From: Tannerellaceae bacterium
GTDB lineage: Bacteria; Bacteroidota; Bacteroidia; Bacteroidales; Tannerellaceae
DNA length: 14,977 nt
Direction: 5' to 3'
Assembly (NCBI GenBank): GCA_031267775.1
Contig: JAIRYL010000028.1
Coordinates: 1-14,977, forward strand
The notes beneath the pieces were generated by a model, which was not told the DNA's origin, searched no databases, and saw only the letters and a program-made list of their open reading frames with translations. Position numbers and translations under genes: made by a program. Positions 6,933-14,770 of the stretch are shown one piece after another. Every line of letters starts with the position of its first letter. Positions within the stretch are counted from its first letter, which is position 1.

Positions 6933-7967
6933 ATGAAAAAGAAAATTTTAGTAACAGGCGGAGCAGGATATATTGGTTCGCATACGGTTGTAGAACTCCA
7001 AGCTGCCGGTTATGAAGTAATTATTATTGATAACCTCTCCAATTCTAATAAAGAGGTTATAGACGGGATTGAAAAAATTTCCGGTATCCGTCCGGTTTTT
7101 TATGAAATAGACTGTAATGATAAGTCGGATTTGCAAAAAGTTCTCATAGAACATAAAGGAATCAAAGGTATTATTCATTTTGCAGCAAGTAAAGCCGTCG
7201 GCGAATCGGTACACAAACCATTAGCGTATTATCGCAATAACCTTGTTACGCTTCTCAACCTGTTGGATTTAATGCCTGAATATGCCATTGAAGGTATTGT
7301 ATTTTCATCTTCATGCACCGTTTATGGTCAGCCGGATGTACTTCCTGTTACAGAAGATGCTCCTATAAAACCTGCATTATCTCCTTATGGCAATACCAAA
7401 CAGATTAATGAAGAAATTATCCGCGACGCTATCCATGCAGAGCTTCCATTCAAGAGTATCATTCTTCGTTATTTTAATCCGATCGGCGCTCATCCCAGCG
7501 CCGAAATAGGCGAACTGCCCAATGGAGTTCCTCAAAATCTGGTTCCCTTTGTTACCCAAACAGCTATGGGTATCCGGAAAGAGCTAAGCGTTTTTGGTAA
7601 TGATTACGATACGCCCGACGGCTCCTGTATTCGCGACTATATCAACATAGTAGACTTAGCCAAGGCGCATGTTATCGCTATGGACCGCATGCTTGAAAAT
7701 AAATCGAAAGATAATCTTGAGATTTTTAATTTGGGAACCGGACGGGGCGTATCCGTACTGGAATTAATCAACGCCTTTGAGAAAAGCGCCGGCGTAAAAG
7801 TTCCTTACAAAATCGTCAGTCGCCGTGAAGGCGATATCGAAAAGGTATGGGCAAACCCGGAACATGCTAACAGGGTGTTAGGCTGGACGGCTAAAGAAAC
7901 CGTAGAAGACACATTGGTTACCGCCTGGAACTGGCAAAAGAAACTCCGCGCATGCGGAATACAATAG
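6933..7967 (+). CDS. galE: UDP-glucose 4-epimerase
   Basis: GalE interconverts UDP-glucose and UDP-galactose in the cytoplasm, using tightly bound NAD. It serves galactose use and the supply of sugars for surface polysaccharides. The 344-residue protein is a short-chain dehydrogenase-like epimerase. It has the nucleotide-binding GGAGYIG (residues 9-15), the FSSSCTVYG block with catalytic S127, and the YxxxK pair Y152/K156, offset by three from E. coli GalE (S124, Y149, K153). The C-terminal substrate block with RREGD and LGW is present. It lies 27 bases behind rnfA, preceded by a purine-rich AAAGGAAA, and no TAnnTTTG box is visible in that gap. It may therefore be co-transcribed with the Rnf genes, although it has no obvious functional link to them. 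A strong hairpin follows about 35 bases after the stop. Confidence 0.95.
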   Translation: MKKKILVTGGAGYIGSHTVVELQAAGYEVIIIDNLSNSNKEVIDGIEKISGIRPVFYEIDCNDKSDLQKVLIEHKGIKGIIHFAASKAVGESVHKPLAYYRNNLVTLLNLLDLMPEYAIEGIVFSSSCTVYGQPDVLPVTEDAPIKPALSPYGNTKQINEEIIRDAIHAELPFKSIILRYFNPIGAHPSAEIGELPNGVPQNLVPFVTQTAMGIRKELSVFGNDYDTPDGSCIRDYINIVDLAKAHVIAMDRMLENKSKDNLEIFNLGTGRGVSVLELINAFEKSAGVKVPYKIVSRREGDIEKVWANPEHANRVLGWTAKETVEDTLVTAWNWQKKLRACGIQ

Positions 7968-8002
7968 GATTACGAATCATGTCAAAAACAGGGAGATATA
8001 TA

Positions 8003-8028
8003 GGCGACAAGGGAAATACCTTGTCGCC
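8003..8028. terminator. Bidirectional intrinsic terminator between convergent galE and the HAD gene
   Basis: A perfect inverted repeat: GGCGACAAGG (8003-8012), a 6-base loop, CCTTGTCGCC (8019-8028). On the plus strand it is followed by a T-rich but interrupted stretch (ATTGTTTATAAT). On the minus strand the sequence after the stem is TATATATCTCCC-like, with no solid T-run. It sits 35 bases after galE and 30 bases after the HAD stop in the opposite direction, so it can end both transcripts. The short 3' T-tract is typical of terminators in this phylum but leaves some doubt. Confidence 0.75.
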
Positions 8029-8058
8029 ATTGTTTATAATCCATTCATATTTTGCCGT

Positions 8059-8688
8059 TTATGATAAATCTATTATATCGTCAACAGCTTCTATCCAGTT
8101 TTCTCCATTCTGTGGTTGGTAGGTGTGCATACCGAAGGAGATTCCGGCTTCTATGTTCTTGACGCCGTCATCGATAAACAATGTTTCCAACGGATTCATG
8201 CCGCTGTCGCCGAGCATGTATTCAAAAATTCCCCTGTTGGGTTTCGTAATACCAACTTCATACGAGGCATACATTTTATCGAAATAATCATTTATCGGAC
8301 GGCCGGCTTCCGAAAATTTGCTTGTACGCGCCCATTGTTCCTGAATAATCGGATTGGTATTGCTCAACAGGTAAACGTTATATTTTTCGCGTAATTTTAA
8401 CAAATAATCCAGTTTATATAGTGGAACATCTACAACAAAGCCTAACCAGGCCCATATTATTTCTTCAAAAGATAAATCTTTCCCGGAATACGCGCGAAGT
8501 TGGTTACAAAATGTAGCTACATCTATTTTCCCGTTTTCCAATTCCAGAAAAACGCCTTTTTGTTCATAAGGGTCGAGCCATTCGCCGGCATTCGTAATGC
8601 CTATTTCTTTAAACCGGCGAATGGATTCCTCGCCGTCCAAGTCAATAATTACCCCTCCTAAATCAAATACTATATTTTTTATTTTCAT
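8059..8688 (-). CDS. HAD-superfamily phosphatase (subfamily IA, YihX-like)
   Basis: A 209-residue haloacid dehalogenase-type hydrolase, probably a small-molecule phosphatase. Motif I is FDLGGVIID with nucleophile D9. The residue two positions on is G11 rather than the usual second aspartate, as in the glucose-1-phosphatase-like YihX group. Motif II is LLSN (S109), motif III GITKP (K149) and motif IV FIDD (D173/D174). The segment between motifs I and II fits a helical C1 cap. The frame extends two codons upstream to a TTG, but the ATG at 8688 shares one base with the stop of the preceding DUF1015 gene (TGATG), a classic coupled start. It ends a tightly packed serC-serA-DUF1015 unit. A role on phosphoserine or a related metabolite is a reasonable guess from context, but the substrate cannot be read from sequence. 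Confidence 0.88.
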   Translation of the reverse strand: MKIKNIVFDLGGVIIDLDGEESIRRFKEIGITNAGEWLDPYEQKGVFLELENGKIDVATFCNQLRAYSGKDLSFEEIIWAWLGFVVDVPLYKLDYLLKLREKYNVYLLSNTNPIIQEQWARTSKFSEAGRPINDYFDKMYASYEVGITKPNRGIFEYMLGDSGMNPLETLFIDDGVKNIEAGISFGMHTYQPQNGENWIEAVDDIIDLS

Positions 8689-9932
8689 CAACTCAGTTTA
8701 TGAATTACTAAACCTGAACGTAATTTAGGCTCAAACCAAGTCGTTTTCGGAGGCATGATGTTTCCGGTATCGGCAATATCTATCAACTGCTTCATCGATA
8801 CAGGATATAGCGCCAAAGCTACTTTCATTTCACCGCTGTCTACACGGCGTTTCAACTCTCCCAATCCACGGATACCACCCACAAAGTCAATGCGTTTATC
8901 CGAGCGTAAATCTTTAATTCCTAATATTTCATTCAATATCAGGTTGGAAGAAATGGTTACATCCAATACGCCAATCGGGTCGTTATCGTTATATGTTTCC
9001 GGTTTAGCCGTCAGCGAATACCATTCGCCATTCAGATAAAGCGAGAAGTTATGCAAGGCATTCGGCTTATAGACGTTCATCCCTTTTTCTTCGACGATAA
9101 AGCGTTTATTAAGTTTATCCAGAAATTCCGTCTCGGACAGACCGTTTAAATCCTTCACAACCCGGTTGTAATCAATAATTGTTAACTGATTAGCCGGAAA
9201 GCAAACAGCCATGAAGTAATTGTATTCTTCATCGCCTTTATGGTTCGGATTTTGTTTGGCTTTTTCTGCTCCTACCAGCGCTGCGGCAGCCGAACGATGA
9301 TGTCCGTCGGCAATATATAAAGTGGGTATTTGAGAGAAAATTTCTGTGATATGCAAAATATCCTCCTCGTCATCAATCAGCCAAAATGTATGTCCAAAGC
9401 CGTCCAGCTTGGCTACAAAATCATATTCCGGCATTTTTGCCGTATATTTCTTTACTATATTATTTAATTCCGAATTATCAGGGTAAGCAAAAAATACAGG
9501 CTCGATATTTGCATTATTTATACGTACATGCTTCATCCTGTCTTCTTCCTTATCACGACGGGTAAGTTCGTGTTTTTTGATTTTGCCAGTCATATAATCA
9601 TCTACGCAAGCACAAACAACCAAGCCATATTGCGTATGGCCATTCAGGGTTTGAGCATAGACATAATACAGTTCTTTGTTGTCCTGCACTAACCAACCTT
9701 TATCCTGAAACTTTTGGAAATTCTCGGCTGCTTTTTCATATACTTTCGGATCATGTTCGTCTGTCCCGACCGGAAAGTCTATTTCCGGTTTGATAATATG
9801 ATAAAGCGATTTCTCGTGATCGCCGGCTTCTTCCCTCGCCTCTTCCGAGTTTAATACATCATAAGGACGTGAAGCGACTTGTTCAACCAGATTCTTTGGC
9901 GGACGTAATCCTTTGAAAGGTTTTATTTTCAT
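8688..9932 (-). CDS. DUF1015 family protein of the serine operon
   Basis: A 414-residue soluble protein of the DUF1015 family, whose function is not established to my knowledge. Conserved landmarks visible are RPYDVL (22-27), KKHELTRRDKEEDR (119-132), LYIADGHHR (205-213) and the C-terminal MPPKTTWFEPKLRSGL (393-408). The concentration of invariant-looking D, H, R, K and E residues suggests an enzyme. The DGHHR block resembles the core motif of ParB/Srx-fold proteins, which include free-serine kinases of the SerK/SbnI type. I infer this from motif and context, not from homology I could measure. The gene begins 12 bases after serA and overlaps the HAD gene by one base, so all are co-translated. 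No signal peptide or membrane helix is present. Family call is firm; function is open. Confidence 0.88.
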   Translation of the reverse strand: MKIKPFKGLRPPKNLVEQVASRPYDVLNSEEAREEAGDHEKSLYHIIKPEIDFPVGTDEHDPKVYEKAAENFQKFQDKGWLVQDNKELYYVYAQTLNGHTQYGLVVCACVDDYMTGKIKKHELTRRDKEEDRMKHVRINNANIEPVFFAYPDNSELNNIVKKYTAKMPEYDFVAKLDGFGHTFWLIDDEEDILHITEIFSQIPTLYIADGHHRSAAAALVGAEKAKQNPNHKGDEEYNYFMAVCFPANQLTIIDYNRVVKDLNGLSETEFLDKLNKRFIVEEKGMNVYKPNALHNFSLYLNGEWYSLTAKPETYNDNDPIGVLDVTISSNLILNEILGIKDLRSDKRIDFVGGIRGLGELKRRVDSGEMKVALALYPVSMKQLIDIADTGNIMPPKTTWFEPKLRSGLVIHKLS

Positions 9933-9944
9933 TTTGATTCATGA

Positions 9945-10865
9945 TTAATTAACGCGGAACCGTTCGTTTCCGTTTTGAATGAAATCTACTATTTGTTTGG
10001 CGGCGGCGATACCGGCATTGATATTTGCTTCGGCTGTTTGTGCGCCCATTTTTTTGGGAGTAGAGAAATAACGGCCGGCATACTTAGCGGCAAGTTCAGT
10101 ATCGACTGCCGGTTTGATATCGCTTATGTATTTAAAATCAAGACGTTCTTCAAACATTTTTATTAATCCCGCTTCATCCATTACTTCCTTACGCGCCGTA
10201 TTGATAACGATTGCATTCTTTGGCATGGAATTCATCCGTTCAAAATTAATAGAACCTTTTGTTTCGGCTGTTGCCGGAATATGAAGCGATACAATCTGGC
10301 ACGTTTCAAATAATTCCTTTGCAGAAGCAACAGATTTTACGCCATCATCTTCAATTGTAATCGCTGGCGTATATGCGTCGTAAGCATATAAATCCATATC
10401 GAAACCTTTAGCGATACGGGCTACATTACGTCCCACATTGCCATACGCCAGAATACCCAGTTTCTTGCCTTTCAGTTCCCAACCTGATGCGCCATTAAAG
10501 AAGCCGCGGGCGCCGTATATCAGCATACCAAATACCAATTCGGCTACGGCATTGGAGTTTTGTCCCGGCGTATTCATAACCGCTACCCCATTAGCCGTTG
10601 CAGCGTCCAGATCAACATTGTCGTATCCCGCGCCTGCACGAACAACAATTTTCAGATGTTTAGCGGCGTCTAATACCTCTTTATCAATAAGATCGCTACG
10701 AATAATAATCGCGCCTACGTCTTTTACCGCATCCAGCAATTGGGATTTCTCCGTGTATTTTTCCAACAACGCAAGCTCCATTTTGGCGTTTTCCACTACT
10801 TCGCGGATACCTTTCACAGCTATCGCTGCGAAAGGTTTATCTGTTGCTATCAATATCTTTGTCAT
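9945..10865 (-). CDS. serA: D-3-phosphoglycerate dehydrogenase, short lysine-type form
   Basis: SerA oxidises 3-phosphoglycerate to 3-phosphohydroxypyruvate, the first step of serine synthesis. The 306-residue protein is the short form without a regulatory ACT domain. The NAD-binding loop is AYGNVGR (140-146), with alanine in place of the first glycine of GxGxxG. The substrate loop VRAGAGYDNVD (75-85) and INTARKEV with catalytic R225 are present. The usual catalytic histidine position (TPHxGA in most members) reads TPKKMGAQT, so K271 replaces it. This matches the known type IIIK PGDH group found in Bacteroidetes and Entamoeba, where lysine does the catalysis. The usual glutamate is not obvious; D255 or E257 are nearest. 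The frame starts six codons earlier inside serC, but the ATG at 10865, one base after the serC stop, gives the family N-terminus MTKILIATDKPF. Confidence 0.93.
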   Translation of the reverse strand: MTKILIATDKPFAAIAVKGIREVVENAKMELALLEKYTEKSQLLDAVKDVGAIIIRSDLIDKEVLDAAKHLKIVVRAGAGYDNVDLDAATANGVAVMNTPGQNSNAVAELVFGMLIYGARGFFNGASGWELKGKKLGILAYGNVGRNVARIAKGFDMDLYAYDAYTPAITIEDDGVKSVASAKELFETCQIVSLHIPATAETKGSINFERMNSMPKNAIVINTARKEVMDEAGLIKMFEERLDFKYISDIKPAVDTELAAKYAGRYFSTPKKMGAQTAEANINAGIAAAKQIVDFIQNGNERFRVN

Positions 10866-10866
10866 A

Positions 10867-11934
10867 TCAATGCTGTTTTTCAAATTCTTTCATACAAGTT
10901 ATCAATGCTTCCACGCTACTTTTCGGCATCGCATTATATAAGGAAGCGCGGAATCCGCCTGCCGAACGATGACCTTTTATACCTACCATTCCGGCTGCGG
11001 CGGCAAAAGATGCAAAATCGGCTTCCAGTTCTTTATATTCATCATTCATTATAAAGCAAACATTCATAATAGAACGGTCTTCAACAGCTACTGTTCCTTT
11101 AAATAACTTGTTGCCGTCTATTTCATCATATAAGATAGCCGCCTTTTCCAAGTTTATTTTTTCTATTGCTTTCACGCCACCCTGTTCTTTATACCATTTC
11201 AAGGTTTGTAAAGCAGAATAGATAGGAAGTACAGGCGGCGTATTGAACATTGACTCTTTTTTAATATGCGTGCGATAGTCGAGCATAGTAGGAATAGCGC
11301 GTTCTACATGTCCCAGCGCTTCTTCACGCACAATAATCAGCGTCACGCCTGCCGGAGCTAAATTCTTTTGTGCGCCGGCATAGATTATATCATACTTAGA
11401 AACGTCTACCGGACGCGAAAACATATCCGACGACATATCGCAAACCATACGTACCTTTACATCCGGATCATAACGCATTTCCGTGCCATAGATCGTATTA
11501 TTAGATGTGAAATGAAAATAATCGGCGTCTTCCGGTATAGTATACCCTTTCGGTATATACGTGTAATTCGCTTCTTTAGAAGAGGCGACAACGTCTACTT
11601 CGCCAAATAATTTCGCTTCTTTAATAGCATTCGAAGCCCAGGTTCCTGTATCCAGATAAGCGGCTTTTTTCGCTAACAAATTATAAGGAACCATACAGAA
11701 CTGAAGACTGGCTCCTCCTCCTAAAAATACAACTTCGTAACCGGAGGGTACATCCAATAATTCCTTTACCATAGCGCGAGCTTCGTCGGATACGGCAACA
11801 AACTCTTTACTTCTGTGAGATATCTCAAGGATTGATAATCCCATACCAGCGAAATTTTCTACTGCTGCAGCGGTTGTTTTTATTGTAAACTCGCTTAAAA
11901 TAGAAGGTCCTGCAGAAAAATTATGCTTTTTCAT
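10867..11934 (-). CDS. serC: Phosphoserine aminotransferase
   Basis: SerC transfers an amino group from glutamate to 3-phosphohydroxypyruvate, giving O-phosphoserine, and also acts in pyridoxal phosphate synthesis. The 355-residue protein is a full-length class V aminotransferase. It begins KKHNFSAGPSIL, has the phosphate-binding GGGASLQF (72-79), the EISHRSKEF block (37-45) and the PLP lysine K190 in YAGAQKN. The C-terminus has KGHRSAGGFRASLYNAMP, the substrate-binding arginine block. It is the first gene of the serC-serA-DUF1015-HAD unit; serA begins one base after its stop. The leader from rarA is 36 bases, AT-rich, without a visible TAnnTTTG box. Expression may therefore come from rarA read-through or from a promoter I cannot recognise. 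Confidence 0.96.
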   Translation of the reverse strand: MKKHNFSAGPSILSEFTIKTTAAAVENFAGMGLSILEISHRSKEFVAVSDEARAMVKELLDVPSGYEVVFLGGGASLQFCMVPYNLLAKKAAYLDTGTWASNAIKEAKLFGEVDVVASSKEANYTYIPKGYTIPEDADYFHFTSNNTIYGTEMRYDPDVKVRMVCDMSSDMFSRPVDVSKYDIIYAGAQKNLAPAGVTLIIVREEALGHVERAIPTMLDYRTHIKKESMFNTPPVLPIYSALQTLKWYKEQGGVKAIEKINLEKAAILYDEIDGNKLFKGTVAVEDRSIMNVCFIMNDEYKELEADFASFAAAAGMVGIKGHRSAGGFRASLYNAMPKSSVEALITCMKEFEKQH

Positions 11935-11970
11935 ACCTATATCTTTTAATAAGTTAATATATATAATGTT

Positions 11971-13242
11971 CTAATATCTGTCTCCCCATAAACGCTTCAT
12001 GTGATCAATCAGTTTTTGCTCTGCCGGATTAGGTTGACCTATCCATATTCTTTCGCTCAAAAGCTCAAGCGGCAGGAAATCTTGTTTCACAAAATTGTTT
12101 TCATAACTATGTGCGTATTTATATTCTTTCCCGTAATCGAGTTCCTTCATCAATTTAGTCGGAGCATTTCTCAAATGTAACGGCACAGGCAAATTACCCG
12201 TTCTGTTTACCAGTTCTAATGCGCTGTCGATAGCCATATAGGCTGAATTACTTTTCGGACTGGTTGCCAAGTAAACGGTGGTTTCCGCCAGAATAATCCG
12301 TCCTTCAGGCCATCCGATTTTCTTTAAGGCGTCAAAACAGGCATTCGCCAGTAATAAAGCGTTCGGATTCGCCAATCCGATATCTTCAGCCGCCGAAATA
12401 ACCAGTCGGCGGGCAATAAATTCAGGGTCTTCACCGCCGGCTACCATACGGGCTAACCAATAAATAGCGGCGTCAGGATCGCTTCCCCTGATTGACTTGA
12501 TAAAAGCAGATATAATATCATAATGCATTTCTCCGCCTTTATCATAAGCGGCAGGATTTTCCTGTAAACGCTCTACTACTTTCCCATCGGTTATTTCTAT
12601 GATTTTATTCCCTTCTTCAGCGCCTGTTACAAGCTCCAGAATATTCAATAACTTGCGTGCATCTCCTCCTGAATAACGTAATATGGCGTTTGTTTCCGTT
12701 AAAATAATCTTTCTTTCTTTCAATAAGACGTCTTCCCTAATTGCCTTATTCAATAACTTCAATAAATCTTCTTTATCTAACGACTTCAGTACATATACCT
12801 GACAGCGTGATAGCAACGGACGAATTACTTCAAATGACGGGTTTTCTGTTGTAGCGCCAATTAACGTAACCACTCCCGTTTCAACAGCGCCCAGCAATGA
12901 ATCCTGTTGCGATTTACTGAAACGATGAATCTCGTCAATGAACAGAATCGGAGAGATTGTATTAAAAAAACGGTTATTTTTCGCTTTGTCTATCACATCC
13001 CTTACGTCTTTTACGCCGGAACTAATAGCGCTCAACGTATAAAAAGGCGTTTCGAGTTTATTCGAAATAATTTGCGCCAACGTAGTCTTCCCTACTCCCG
13101 GAGGTCCCCATAAAATAAAAGAAGGAACTCGTCCCGCATCAATCATTTTACGCAATACTGCTCCTTGTCCAACCAAATGCTTTTGTCCTATGTAATCGTC
13201 CAATGTTTTCGGACGCATCCTTTCTGCTAAAGGCTGACTCAT
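11971..13242 (-). CDS. rarA: Replication-associated recombination protein A (RarA/MgsA), AAA+ ATPase
   Basis: RarA is a clamp-loader-like AAA+ ATPase that acts at stalled replication forks and in recombination. The 423-residue protein opens with PLAERMRPKTLDDYIGQ. It has Walker A GPPGVGKT (46-53), Walker B LFIDEIHRF (100-108), sensor 1 GATTENPSFEV (129-139) and arginine-finger candidates in RPLLSR (141-146). The C-terminal helical and tetramerisation region of the family follows, with AARMVAGGEDP-like and LRNAPT blocks. Two adjacent ATGs, at 13245 and 13242, are both possible; the second is used here. The frame is open back to a GTG at 13311, but that part has no family similarity and contains the promoter. 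serC follows 36 bases downstream. Confidence 0.95.
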   Translation of the reverse strand: MSQPLAERMRPKTLDDYIGQKHLVGQGAVLRKMIDAGRVPSFILWGPPGVGKTTLAQIISNKLETPFYTLSAISSGVKDVRDVIDKAKNNRFFNTISPILFIDEIHRFSKSQQDSLLGAVETGVVTLIGATTENPSFEVIRPLLSRCQVYVLKSLDKEDLLKLLNKAIREDVLLKERKIILTETNAILRYSGGDARKLLNILELVTGAEEGNKIIEITDGKVVERLQENPAAYDKGGEMHYDIISAFIKSIRGSDPDAAIYWLARMVAGGEDPEFIARRLVISAAEDIGLANPNALLLANACFDALKKIGWPEGRIILAETTVYLATSPKSNSAYMAIDSALELVNRTGNLPVPLHLRNAPTKLMKELDYGKEYKYAHSYENNFVKQDFLPLELLSERIWIGQPNPAEQKLIDHMKRLWGDRY

Positions 13243-13249
13243 CATGCCA

Positions 13250-13280
13250 CAAAAGTGAGATTTTTTATTTATTTTACAAA
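13250..13280 (-). promoter_or_regulatory. Probable rarA promoter, nearly leaderless
   Basis: Reading the minus strand, TTTG (13280-13277) is followed after exactly 19 bases by CACTTTTG (13257-13250). This is a -33/-7 pair differing from the Bacteroidetes consensus TTTG-N19-21-TAnnTTTG at a single position. The last G of the -7 box is only 5 bases before the first candidate ATG of rarA and 8 before the second. The transcript would therefore start at or just before the start codon. Confidence 0.5.
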
Positions 13281-13399
13281 GAATATTACCAATAAAAATA
13301 AAACATAACACATGTTAAACAACAGATATTTTAACTTTATGTCACACAAAAGCGATATAAATATCTTGTTTAAACATATATTACTTACATATTGATCAT

Positions 13400-14674
13400 T
13401 TATATCCCGGAAAAATTCAATCCTAACGCACGTATATAACTTTCATTTACTATACAATTTTCGAATTTACAATTTACGATAAAATCCGATAATACATTTC
13501 TAATAACTGTCTGGTCTGGTCGTATATCACGAATTTCCTTGTAAGTTCCACGAGGCGCTTCGGTAAAAGCAACTACCAAATCCCAGTTATCAGGGTCTTT
13601 TACAGATATAAAAGAAGAGCCCTGCATCTTTTTATAGGGCCAAAATGTCCAACCTATATTGTTATCTTTCATTACTGCGCAAAAATCAGACGTCCACTGG
13701 TCAGTATTATGTCCTATTTCTCCCATATACATAGGCCTGTTTACCTTATCCCGAAATTCAATGAAGCTTTTAATAGCCTCAGTCGTAGCTTCGCCTCCAT
13801 AACGGTGGCAGGTATACATTATATTATCGTCGAAAGATGCATCCGGCGTAAGCGGTTCAAAATTACTGTTCCATTGCGAACCGCCTAATAATATCACATG
13901 ATTCGGGTCTACTTCGCGTATAGCGGCGATTGTCCGTTTATATAGCGGTTCCAGTTTAGCGTTGAGTTCTTCTACATTATTAAAATACGGGGCGACAGGC
14001 TCATTTATCAATTCATAGCCTAAAATAACCGGCTCGTTCTTATAATAACCGGCAATCTCTACCCAGATATCCACAAATTTCTTTTGGGAAATTTTGCTAT
14101 CAAATAACCAGGGATAACCGTAACTATCATCTATATTATCGCCTGTTTGTCCACCCGGCGCGTCATGCATATCTAAAATCAGATACAAACCGGCCTCCCT
14201 GCACCAACCAACCAATGAATCGATCCGTTGAAAGCCATCCTGAGCAACCGTCAATCCTAAATAATCCTCATCCGTAAACAATTTATAATGAAAAGGAAGA
14301 CGTATCGTATTGCAACCTGCCGATTTTAGAAACAGAATATCAGCCTTTGTAATATAGTTATCTTTAAATTGTTTCCAAAAACCATCTACAAAGTCAGTAC
14401 CAACCATTTGACAAAATGCGTCATTGATAGCTCTTGCCGAATTTGTCCGGTTAAACCGAAACATATATCCTTCCGGATTCAGCCAATTACCTAAGTTAGT
14501 ACCGCATATTAGTAATTTTTGCCCGTCGGGAGTCATTAAATCAGGCCCATTTACGCGTATAAAAGATTCTTTGGGAAGTAAACTTTCTTCAATAGTTGCC
14601 CCTTCCTCTTTTTGTTTGCAACCGGAAAGGGCCAAACACAAAGCAAATAGCAAGATTAAAAACTTTTTAAACAT
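13400..14674 (-). CDS. Glycoside hydrolase family 5 lipoprotein (endoglucanase-like)
   Basis: A 424-residue TIM-barrel hydrolase acting on beta-glycans; the exact substrate is not readable. The N-terminus is a lipoprotein signal: FKKFLILLFALCLALSGC with lipid cysteine C19. After it comes KQKEEG, resembling the charged export signal that sends Bacteroidetes lipoproteins to the cell surface. Family 5 landmarks are GTNLGNWLNPEGY (58-70), NTIRLPFHY (122-130), LDMHDAPGGQ (167-176), the acid/base in ELINEP (E225), CHRYG (H290, Y292), the nucleophile in MGEIG (E319) and the aromatic FWPY platform (344-347). The frame extends 16 codons upstream to a TTG, but the ATG at 14674 begins the signal peptide. 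No SusC/SusD, regulator or other carbohydrate gene is in the window, so it looks like a single enzyme outside a polysaccharide locus, unless one begins past the right edge. Confidence 0.92.
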   Translation of the reverse strand: MFKKFLILLFALCLALSGCKQKEEGATIEESLLPKESFIRVNGPDLMTPDGQKLLICGTNLGNWLNPEGYMFRFNRTNSARAINDAFCQMVGTDFVDGFWKQFKDNYITKADILFLKSAGCNTIRLPFHYKLFTDEDYLGLTVAQDGFQRIDSLVGWCREAGLYLILDMHDAPGGQTGDNIDDSYGYPWLFDSKISQKKFVDIWVEIAGYYKNEPVILGYELINEPVAPYFNNVEELNAKLEPLYKRTIAAIREVDPNHVILLGGSQWNSNFEPLTPDASFDDNIMYTCHRYGGEATTEAIKSFIEFRDKVNRPMYMGEIGHNTDQWTSDFCAVMKDNNIGWTFWPYKKMQGSSFISVKDPDNWDLVVAFTEAPRGTYKEIRDIRPDQTVIRNVLSDFIVNCKFENCIVNESYIRALGLNFSGI

Positions 14675-14770
14675 ATCAAAATAAATATTAGTTATTACTT
14701 TATGACCAACCCCTCCCGCCAATACTTAACAAAAAGACAGCCATATCATTCATTTTACAACATGTAGATG

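Noticed and set aside
13246..13311. An upstream GTG start for rarA, adding over 20 residues.
   Set aside because: The extension contains the predicted promoter and has no family similarity; RarA proteins begin near PLAERMRP.
13354..13365. A small repeat GATAT-AA-ATATC between the hydrolase and rarA, considered as a terminator.
   Set aside because: Only about four AT pairs can form around a workable loop, and no T-tract follows. It is common in AT-rich spacers.
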